From SZUA-592 sp041556555 (lineage in GTDB: Bacteria; Pseudomonadota; Gammaproteobacteria; Eutrophobiales; Eutrophobiaceae): 32,267 nt of DNA. Shown here one piece after another: positions 16,204 through 22,905 of this stretch; the stretch's first letter is position 1, and every line of letters begins with the position of its first letter. The position numbers were made by a program, and so were the translations under genes. The DNA is taken from contig JBFFIE010000021.1 in the NCBI GenBank assembly GCA_041556555.1, positions 1 through 32,267 of the forward strand, in the 5' to 3' direction. The notes beneath the pieces are model-generated. The model searched no databases. It was not told the origin of the DNA and saw only the letters and a list, made by a program, of their open reading frames with translations.

Positions 16204-17322
16204 ACTTCAAGTCTGAACTACATAATCCGCTACGTGCTGCTCGGTTTGCTGGCTGCCGGGGTCATCTTGATACTCTGGCCTGAGCTGGTCCACGGTCCGA
16301 CAGGTTCTGCGAAATCAGCGGGTAACAATTATATCAGCTCATACAGCGAGGCTGTCGCCCGGGCGGCACCCGCCGTGGTCAATGTCTATGCCAGCAAGGT
16401 GTTTCAGCGACCCGTAAACCCGCTGTTCCGGGATCCGCTGTTTCAGCGTTTTTTTGGACAACCACAACAACCCGGTCCGGGTACTCGTCGTGACAGTAAT
16501 CTGGGTTCCGGCGTGCTGATGAATACGGACGGCTATGTCCTCACCAATGCCCATGTGATCCAGGGCAAGGACGAAATCAATATTACATTCAATAATGGTT
16601 ACCAGACCCGGGCGGAGGTGATCGGTATTGATAACGATACCGATCTGGCCGTGCTTAAAATCGATTTGCCTGACCTGCCGCAGATCACAGTAGGGGACTC
16701 CGATCAGCTAAAAGTTGGTGATGTCGTCCTCGCTATCGGCAACCCCTATGATTTTGGTCAGACAGTAACCCAGGGCATTGTCAGCGCCAAAGGTCGAAAA
16801 CGCATGGGCATCACGACCTTTGAGGACTTTATCCAGACCGACGCTGACATCAACCCGGGCAATTCCGGTGGTGCGTTAATCACTGCCCGTGGGGAGTTGA
16901 TCGGCATTAATACCGCCATTGTTTCCAGCAGCGGCGGCTCTGAGGGAATTGGTCTTGCTACGCCCATCAATATGGCGCTGCATGTTATGGAACAACTCAT
17001 TTCCAAAGGTCATGTCGTGCGTGGCTGGCTGGGTATCGAGGCCCAGATCTTGCCTCCGAACCTGCTCCAGGATAGCGGTATCGAGGGTGGCGGTGTCCTG
17101 GTCGCCGGCGTGCTGAACGGTGGCCCGGCGGACCGGGCCGGGATCATGCCGGGCGATGTCATTCGGAACATCGATCAGCGGAACCTTACCAGCCCGCAAC
17201 AGGCCATCGAGATGATCTCTGATATCGTGCCCGGTGAAACTGTTGAAATCGAGTTATTAAGGGGCTGGGAGAAGATCATCGTCACCGCCAGAGTGGCTGA
17301 ACGTCCGGTATTTGGTAGATGA
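16201..17322 (+). CDS. algW: DegS/AlgW-type membrane-anchored periplasmic serine protease
   Basis: HtrA-family protease that senses misfolded outer-membrane proteins and cleaves the anti-sigma factor (RseA or MucA) to release an extracytoplasmic sigma factor. From the proposed ATT start: membrane helix about 8-27, protease domain with catalytic triad His118 (TNAHV), Asp148 (DNDTDLAVL) and Ser222 (NPGNSGGAL), then one PDZ domain (about 274-362). A single PDZ plus an N-terminal anchor separates it from DegP/DegQ (two PDZ). The loop PLFRDPLFQRFFG resembles Pseudomonas AlgW, whose gene also lies beside hisC. Longer frames opening further upstream would run antisense through petA and are not credible. 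It ends one base from the convergent hisC stop. Confidence 0.9.
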   Translation: MTSSLNYIIRYVLLGLLAAGVILILWPELVHGPTGSAKSAGNNYISSYSEAVARAAPAVVNVYASKVFQRPVNPLFRDPLFQRFFGQPQQPGPGTRRDSNLGSGVLMNTDGYVLTNAHVIQGKDEINITFNNGYQTRAEVIGIDNDTDLAVLKIDLPDLPQITVGDSDQLKVGDVVLAIGNPYDFGQTVTQGIVSAKGRKRMGITTFEDFIQTDADINPGNSGGALITARGELIGINTAIVSSSGGSEGIGLATPINMALHVMEQLISKGHVVRGWLGIEAQILPPNLLQDSGIEGGGVLVAGVLNGGPADRAGIMPGDVIRNIDQRNLTSPQQAIEMISDIVPGETVEIELLRGWEKIIVTARVAERPVFGR

Positions 17323-17323
17323 T

Positions 17324-18397
17324 CTAAATCAGTGACTCCAGCGCTTCCAGAAAACGGTGATTTTCAGTATCAAGGCCCACCGTGACCCGCAGACAATTTT
17401 CCAGCAGCGGGTGGCTGCCATCCAGGTTCTTGATCAAGACCCCTGCCCGTTTCAGGCCCTCGAAGACTTCCAAAGCGGGCTGGTTATTGGTTCTGAATAA
17501 CAAAAAATTGGCGGCACTGGGCCAGACACTGAGCCCAGGGATGGCCGCCAGTGCCGCAAACAATTGTTCCCGGTGTGCACAAATGGCCGCGGCCTGGTCT
17601 TCAAGTAGCTTGGAATGCCCGAGAATGAATTCAACGGTCTTCTGGGTCAGCACATTAATATTGTAAGGCAGCCTGATTTTATCCAGCTCCACCAGCCAGT
17701 CACGGGAACCCATCAGATAGCCCAGCCTGAGACCGGCGAGGCCTGATTTTGAGAAGGTTCGCATAATCAGCAAGTTCTCAAACCGGGGCAGATATTCCAT
17801 CAGTGTCTCTTTTGCAAACGCATAATATGCCTCGTCGATTACAACCAGGCCTTGCGCCTTCTGCACAATCTCGATAATCAGATTTTCGTCAAACAGGTTA
17901 CCGGTAGGATTATTCGGCCGAGCAAGGAAGATCAATGACGGTTCATGTGCAGCAATCGCCGACAACATGGCCTCACGGTTGAGAGAGAAATTGTCTGGTA
18001 TAAGGGGCACTGCGACGAACCGGGCGTCCACCGTTTGACTGATCTGGCGATACATCACGAAACTGGGTTCCGGTGCCATGAACACCCGGTCGCTACCGCT
18101 GAGGGCCAGCGCCAGGATCTGGATAAGTTCATCCGAACCGTTACCCAACATGATGTCCATGCCATCCGGCAGTTTGAGTGCTTTGCACATGGACGCTTTC
18201 AAGGTGTTGGCCCCAGCCTCGGGGTAGCGATTGATCTCGACGCTACTAATCACCTTCAGCCATTCACGCTTAAGGTCATCCGGCCACGGATAAGGGTTTT
18301 CCATGGCATCGAGCTTGGTTAATCCATTCGCTGCCGGTACCTGATAAGACTGCATGGCCAGCACTGAGGGTTTGATGAGTTGCTTGATACGTTTCAT
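17324..18397 (-). CDS. hisC: HisC, histidinol-phosphate aminotransferase
   Basis: PLP-dependent fold-type I aminotransferase converting imidazole acetol-phosphate to histidinol phosphate. NNPTG at 162-166, DEAYYAF at 188-194 (Asp binding the PLP nitrogen) and the Schiff-base lysine in TFSKSGLAGLRLGYL (Lys217) are all present. 357 residues, normal. It lies 47 nt after hisD on the same strand and is the last gene of the murA-hisGDC run. Some aminotransferases of this class also act on aromatic amino acids. Confidence 0.95.
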   Translation of the reverse strand: MKRIKQLIKPSVLAMQSYQVPAANGLTKLDAMENPYPWPDDLKREWLKVISSVEINRYPEAGANTLKASMCKALKLPDGMDIMLGNGSDELIQILALALSGSDRVFMAPEPSFVMYRQISQTVDARFVAVPLIPDNFSLNREAMLSAIAAHEPSLIFLARPNNPTGNLFDENLIIEIVQKAQGLVVIDEAYYAFAKETLMEYLPRFENLLIMRTFSKSGLAGLRLGYLMGSRDWLVELDKIRLPYNINVLTQKTVEFILGHSKLLEDQAAAICAHREQLFAALAAIPGLSVWPSAANFLLFRTNNQPALEVFEGLKRAGVLIKNLDGSHPLLENCLRVTVGLDTENHRFLEALESLI

Positions 18398-18444
18398 TGA
18401 ACTGTGAGGCCAGTTACCCGGCTAACACCGGCTGCAACCTGGAC

Positions 18445-19740
18445 TCAGTTTTTCTTCAAACGATATTCGGCTGAACGGGCGTGCGCAGTCAGTCCTTCGG
18501 CACGAGCCAGCACCGATGCGGTTGATGCGAGCGGCGCTACAGAGCTGTCTGAGCATTTGATGATCGAGGATCGTTTTTGAAAATCATAGACACCCAGCGG
18601 TGATGAGAAACGCGCGGTTCCTGACGTTGGCAGGACATGATTGGGACCGGCACAATAGTCGCCCAGAACCTCTGCCGTAAAGTGGCCCATGAAGATGGCA
18701 CCGGCATGACGGATCTTGCGTACCCAGTCGTCTGGCTCTGTCAGGGCAAGTTCCAGATGCTCCGGGGCTATCCGGTTGGCAAGACTGATGGCCTCATCCA
18801 GGTCCCGTGTCCGGATCAGCGCACCATGGTTTCGTAACGAGGCCTCAATAATTTCGGCTCGTTCCATGGTTGGTAATAACTGCTTGATGCTGGTTTCCAC
18901 CTGCTCGAGATAGCCGGGATCCGGGCATAACAATATCGCTCTCGCATCTTCGTCATGTTCGGCCTGTGAGAACATATCCATAGCGGTCCAGTCCGGATCC
19001 CCGCTGCCATCACTGATGATAAGGATCTCGGAAGGCCCGGCAATCATATCGATTCCGACCACACCGAACACCAGGCGCTTGGCCGCGGCGACATAGCGGT
19101 TTCCAGGTCCCACGATCTTGTCTACCCTAGGTACCGATTGTGTACCATAGGCCAGGGCGGCAACAGCCTGTGCGCCACCAACAGAAAACACACGGTCAAC
19201 TCCGGCTATGCAGGCGGCCGCCAGCACGACCGGGTTCATCTCGTCATCGGGACACGGAACCACCATGACAATCTCACCGACACCGGCAACTTTCGCCGGG
19301 ATGATGTTCATTAACACAGAGGATGGATAGGCGGCCTTGCCACCCGGCACATAGACGCCAACCCGGTCGAGTGCGCTGATCTGCTGACCAAGGACCGTAC
19401 CCTCCGCATCCTGGTATTCCCAGGATTCCTGCTTTTGCCGATCATGATAATCCTGGATTCGCTTAACCGCAGATTCCAATGCCTGCCGGGTTGCCTGCGG
19501 TATCTCAGCCACTGCCCGGTTCAGGGTCTCAGCGGCTATTTCCAGATCAGGAAGGCTTGCCTGCCTTCTATCAAAACGATTGGTGTATTCCAGCAGTGCC
19601 TCATCACCCCGATTACGGACATCCTGAATAATGTCCTGCACGGTGTTGATCAGATCCTCATCCGGCTCGCTGGTCGCACTTAGCAGTGCCTGGAAACGCT
19701 CAGCGAAATCCTCTGCCGTGGTATCAAGTTTCGTGATCAT
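18445..19740 (-). CDS. hisD: HisD, histidinol dehydrogenase
   Basis: Zinc-dependent NAD enzyme that performs the last two oxidations of histidine synthesis. Active-site and metal residues appear in SQAEHDEDA (Gln259, His262) and in APEHLEL (Glu327, His328), almost exactly at the E. coli numbering. Gly-rich VGPGNRYVAAAK near 210-221. 431 residues. The start shares one base with the hisG stop (TAATG). Confidence 0.96.
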   Translation of the reverse strand: MITKLDTTAEDFAERFQALLSATSEPDEDLINTVQDIIQDVRNRGDEALLEYTNRFDRRQASLPDLEIAAETLNRAVAEIPQATRQALESAVKRIQDYHDRQKQESWEYQDAEGTVLGQQISALDRVGVYVPGGKAAYPSSVLMNIIPAKVAGVGEIVMVVPCPDDEMNPVVLAAACIAGVDRVFSVGGAQAVAALAYGTQSVPRVDKIVGPGNRYVAAAKRLVFGVVGIDMIAGPSEILIISDGSGDPDWTAMDMFSQAEHDEDARAILLCPDPGYLEQVETSIKQLLPTMERAEIIEASLRNHGALIRTRDLDEAISLANRIAPEHLELALTEPDDWVRKIRHAGAIFMGHFTAEVLGDYCAGPNHVLPTSGTARFSSPLGVYDFQKRSSIIKCSDSSVAPLASTASVLARAEGLTAHARSAEYRLKKN

Positions 19741-20375
19741 TATTTACAGAGTTGTTCCAGCTGATTAATGATAGGTTTGATCAATTCATGTTTCATTTTC
19801 ATCGCTGCCGTATTAACGATGAGCCTGGAACTGATCCCGGTAATTGTTTCCAGTGGCACCAGGCCATTGGCCTTCAGGGTATTCCCCGTATCCATCAAAT
19901 CAACAATCCGATCGGCCAGGCCCAGCAAAGGGGCCAGCTCCATGGATCCATAGAGCTTGATGATCTCGACTTGTTCCCCGCGTGAAGCAAAATAATCCCG
20001 GGTGGTTTTAATATACTTGGTGGCGACCCGCAACCGGCGGTTTAGCTTTGCTTCTTTTTTTGGGCCGGCCAGCACCATCTTGCAGCGGGCAATCTTAAGG
20101 TCCACTGGCTCATACAGTCCCTTGCCCCCGTATTCCAGCAACACATCCTTGCCGGCGATCCCCAGATCAGCAGCACCGTACTCCACGTAGGTCGGCACAT
20201 CCGTCGCCCGGACAACGACCAGCTTGATGCCCGGCTTGGCAGTTTCCAGGATCAACTTGCGCGTCTGTTCCGGGGCTTCAACAGGTCTGATACCAAGTTC
20301 TGTCAGTAACGGCAGCGCCTCGTTCAAAATGCGCCCCTTGGACACAGCGATCGTCAGGTTCTGTGATCTGTTCAT
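19740..20375 (-). CDS. hisG: HisG, ATP phosphoribosyltransferase (short form)
   Basis: First enzyme of histidine synthesis, joining ATP and PRPP. The true start is the ATG at 20373-20375 (MNRSQNLTIAVSKGRI), giving 211 residues; the open frame extends upstream but that part has no HisG similarity and runs into murA. At 211 residues it is the short HisG form, which lacks the C-terminal regulatory domain and normally needs HisZ as partner; no hisZ is in this window. The phosphoribosyl-binding DLMDTGNTLKANGL segment is present. No strong Shine-Dalgarno. Confidence 0.93.
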   Translation of the reverse strand: MNRSQNLTIAVSKGRILNEALPLLTELGIRPVEAPEQTRKLILETAKPGIKLVVVRATDVPTYVEYGAADLGIAGKDVLLEYGGKGLYEPVDLKIARCKMVLAGPKKEAKLNRRLRVATKYIKTTRDYFASRGEQVEIIKLYGSMELAPLLGLADRIVDLMDTGNTLKANGLVPLETITGISSRLIVNTAAMKMKHELIKPIINQLEQLCK

Positions 20376-20427
20376 GAAAAAATTTTTTCTGGGTGTTCCC
20401 GGGTTTATTGAATAGCAGCAGGCCGGA

Positions 20428-21690
20428 TTATTTAGATGGCAATCGCCTGATCTGAGCGCCGAGCAGGGCCAGTTTTTCTTCGATGGTTTCGTATCCCCGA
20501 TCGATATGATAAATGCGATCGACAACCGTTTCACCCTCTGCCACCAGGCCTGCCAGCACCAGGCTGGCGGACGCACGCAGGTCGGTTGCCATGACCGGTG
20601 CACCGGTGAGTTTCTCTATGCCCTTGCTGATGGCCGTATTGCCTTCCAGCTTCAAATTGGCGCCCATGCGCTGAAGCTCCTGGACATGCATAAAGCGATT
20701 TTCAAAGACGGATTCGGTAATGGTGCCAGAGCCGCTGGCAATAGAATTCATCGCGGTAAACTGCGCCTGCATATCGGTGGGAAACCCCGGGAACGGTGCT
20801 GTGTGAACATCGACTGCCCTGGGCCTGCGCCCGCCCATGTCCAGGGTAATGCTGTTATTATCTCCCGTGATATCTGCGCCGGCCTCGACCAGCTTGGCAA
20901 GGATCGAATCAAGGAGTTCCGGGCGAGTATGGCGTAATTTGACCTTGCCTCCGGTCATAGCGGTGGCCACCAGATAGGTACCGGTCTCGATGCGATCCGG
21001 AAGGATACTGTATTCTGTTCCGGACAGCGACTCGACACCCTCGATCTCAATCTTGTCAGTACCGGCTCCCTCAATCCGGGCACCCATATTGTTCAGGCAA
21101 TTCGCCAAGTCGATGACTTCCGGTTCACGGGCCGCATTTTCAATGGTGGTCGTCCCCTTCGCCAGTGTTGCGGCCATCATCAGGTTTTCCGTGCCCGTTA
21201 CCGTCACCATATCCATGACCAGGCGGACGCCTTTGAGTCGATTTGCCGTGGCGCGTATGTAACCGCCCTCTACATCGATATCGGCACCCATGCTGGCCAG
21301 TCCGCGCAGGTGCAGGTTGACGGGACGGGAACCGATGGCACAACCACCCGGCAGTGAGACATCGGCCTTGCCATAATGCGCCAGCAATGGTCCCAGCACG
21401 AGGATGGATGAACGCATGGTCTTCACCAGTTCATAGGGCGCAAAGTATTCCTTGATGCCGACGGTATCTACCTCGATATTCATCTTTTCATCGATGGTCA
21501 ATAAGGCGCCCATCCGTCCCAGCAATTCCATGGTGGTGGTAATATCATGCAAATGCGGCACGTTAGAGATGGTCACCGGGCTGTCCGCCAGGATAGTAGC
21601 TGCCAGGATCGGCAGTGCCGCATTCTTGGCGCCGGATATATTGATCTCACCGGACAGCGGGATACCGCCCTTGATAATTAATCTGTCCAT
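20428..21690 (-). CDS. murA: MurA, UDP-GlcNAc 1-carboxyvinyltransferase
   Basis: Cytoplasmic enzyme that starts peptidoglycan synthesis by adding enolpyruvate from PEP to UDP-GlcNAc. The N-terminal GGIPLSGEINISGAKNAALP motif and the PGGCAIGSRPVNLHL loop are intact. Cys117 equals the E. coli Cys115 that fosfomycin alkylates, so the protein is predicted to be fosfomycin-sensitive at the target. 420 residues. It lies nine bases after ibaG and 52 nt before hisG, the arrangement seen in Pseudomonas. Confidence 0.96.
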   Translation of the reverse strand: MDRLIIKGGIPLSGEINISGAKNAALPILAATILADSPVTISNVPHLHDITTTMELLGRMGALLTIDEKMNIEVDTVGIKEYFAPYELVKTMRSSILVLGPLLAHYGKADVSLPGGCAIGSRPVNLHLRGLASMGADIDVEGGYIRATANRLKGVRLVMDMVTVTGTENLMMAATLAKGTTTIENAAREPEVIDLANCLNNMGARIEGAGTDKIEIEGVESLSGTEYSILPDRIETGTYLVATAMTGGKVKLRHTRPELLDSILAKLVEAGADITGDNNSITLDMGGRRPRAVDVHTAPFPGFPTDMQAQFTAMNSIASGSGTITESVFENRFMHVQELQRMGANLKLEGNTAISKGIEKLTGAPVMATDLRASASLVLAGLVAEGETVVDRIYHIDRGYETIEEKLALLGAQIRRLPSK

Positions 21691-21699
21691 CGATTTTTC

Positions 21700-21954
21700 T
21701 TATTTCAACAAGCTGAGGTTCTTGCGTTCGTCCCACTCGGATGTGGTGAATGTCTGCATGGACAGGGCATGGATATCGGTACCCATTTTCTCACCAAGGG
21801 CCTTATAGACCAGTTGGTGTCTCTGCAGCATCGATTTACCCTCGAACTGATCACTGACAATTGTTGCCTGAAAATGAGTTCCATCACCATCAATCTCAAT
21901 GCGGGCATCGGTCAGTCCTGTTGCGATCAACGCCTTGATATCTTCAGCTTGCAC
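21700..21954 (-). CDS. ibaG: IbaG, BolA-family protein
   Basis: Small BolA-type protein of 84 residues, likely a partner of a monothiol glutaredoxin in Fe-S handling, linked to acid stress in E. coli (YrbA). The class II KH-like fold is recognisable from DGTHFQATIVSDQFEGKSMLQRHQLVYKALGEKM, including the conserved RHQLVY segment with the ligand-type His. The start is GTG (21952-21954) preceded by GGGAG at suitable spacing. It stands between mlaC and murA, its usual place. Confidence 0.93.
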   Translation of the reverse strand: MQAEDIKALIATGLTDARIEIDGDGTHFQATIVSDQFEGKSMLQRHQLVYKALGEKMGTDIHALSMQTFTTSEWDERKNLSLLK

Positions 21955-21992
21955 TCGGTTAACTCCCGTTTTTTTAATATATATAAGTCAAC

Positions 21993-22010
21993 GCCGGGAC
22001 AGATCCCGGC
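21993..22010. repeat. Perfect 7-bp inverted repeat between mlaC and ibaG
   Basis: GCCGGGA, loop CAGA, TCCCGGC. It lies 87 nt past the mlaC stop and 38 nt before the ibaG start. A hairpin here could end or stabilise the mlaC mRNA, but no U-run follows directly on either strand (an AT-rich stretch follows on the minus strand), so a classic terminator is unlikely. The rest of the 143-nt gap shows no gene. Confidence 0.5.
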
Positions 22011-22097
22011 ACGATAAACGGCACAATTATATATGAATTGCTACCAATAACATGCCTTCACGGGTATGTCTGGCCCGTTGCAGGACTGGTGGGGATT

Positions 22098-22742
22098 CTA
22101 GTTAGATGCCGTGGTATCTTCAGCCAGGCCGGCGTTCCTGTTGGCAAGCTGGTTTATCAGGGCTTCCATACCATGCTCTTTTATCTCGGCGGCGAATGAA
22201 CCCCGGTAGGTTGCCACCAGGCTGATTCCATCGACATTGATATCAATGACTTTCCAGTTGCCGCTGCCGTTATGCATAGTGTAGTTAATAGGTATTGGCT
22301 TGGCCCCTTCGCTTTGCACTTCGGTATTGACCCTGACGAGTTTTGAGTTTGGCCTGGTATCAACTGGCAGAAAAATGATTTCGTTGTTCGAGTACTCGAG
22401 CAGGGCCTTGGCGTAGGTACGTACCAGAAGGGTGCGGAATTCCGAGACGAATCTTTCCTGTTGGTCCGTACTGGCGGCCTTCCAGTTTGTTTTCCCGAGT
22501 ACCCACTTTGACATACTGACAAAATCAAAGTGGGGGATGATCAGCTTGTTAACGAGATCATAAATCCCGCTCGGGTTGGCCTCTAGTTCTGCTTTGTCAG
22601 CAATCAGCCTTTCGATAACCTGGTCGGTAGTGGTCTTGACCACCTGTTCTGCCGGGTGAATATCAGCAATGGAATCCCGGGTCACAACCAGCAGGCAGCA
22701 AATCAAAACTGCATTGGTTAGTGTAAAACTCGAAATTTTCAT
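22098..22742 (-). CDS. mlaC: MlaC/Ttg2D-family periplasmic phospholipid-binding protein
   Basis: Periplasmic carrier that shuttles phospholipids between envelope membranes. Signal peptide about 1-26, then the MlaC fold: HPAEQVVKTTTDQVIERL, FDFVSMSKWVLGKTNW, QERFVSEFRTLLVRTYAKALLEYSNNEI and the WKVIDINVDGISLVATYRGSF end are all typical. 214 residues. ibaG and murA follow as in the standard mla locus, but mlaB is absent from the 143-nt gap and the gene upstream is an RND/MMPL exporter instead of mlaD. The related HpnM protein belongs to the same family and partners with the MMPL protein HpnN in hopanoid producers. Confidence 0.92.
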   Translation of the reverse strand: MKISSFTLTNAVLICCLLVVTRDSIADIHPAEQVVKTTTDQVIERLIADKAELEANPSGIYDLVNKLIIPHFDFVSMSKWVLGKTNWKAASTDQQERFVSEFRTLLVRTYAKALLEYSNNEIIFLPVDTRPNSKLVRVNTEVQSEGAKPIPINYTMHNGSGNWKVIDINVDGISLVATYRGSFAAEIKEHGMEALINQLANRNAGLAEDTTASN

Positions 22743-22877
22743 ATTTTTATAATAGTCCTGATGCTGATAAGTAGCGCTATTTTAATTTGATATGCCCCGT
22801 ATAAAAAGGTTTCATGGCCGGCAGTTTGAGATACAGAACACAACTAACTGAAATCGTTAATATTTAAATTAAATTTA

Positions 22878-22890
22878 CCGGCTTTGCCGG
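22878..22890 (-). terminator. Terminator-like GC hairpin after the exporter gene
   Basis: CCGGC, loop TTT, GCCGG on the plus strand, 15 nt past the exporter stop, followed on the minus strand by TAAATTTAATTTAAAT. The stem is short and the tract is not pure U, so it may only attenuate read-through into mlaC. The rest of the 163-nt gap is AT-rich without a clear promoter. Confidence 0.35.
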
Positions 22891-22905
22891 CTCAACGCAA
22901 GCGTG

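Noticed and set aside
20376..20603. Upstream extension of the hisG frame (76 extra residues)
   Set aside because: It overlaps the end of murA, has no HisG similarity, and the ATG at 20375 matches the family N-terminus.
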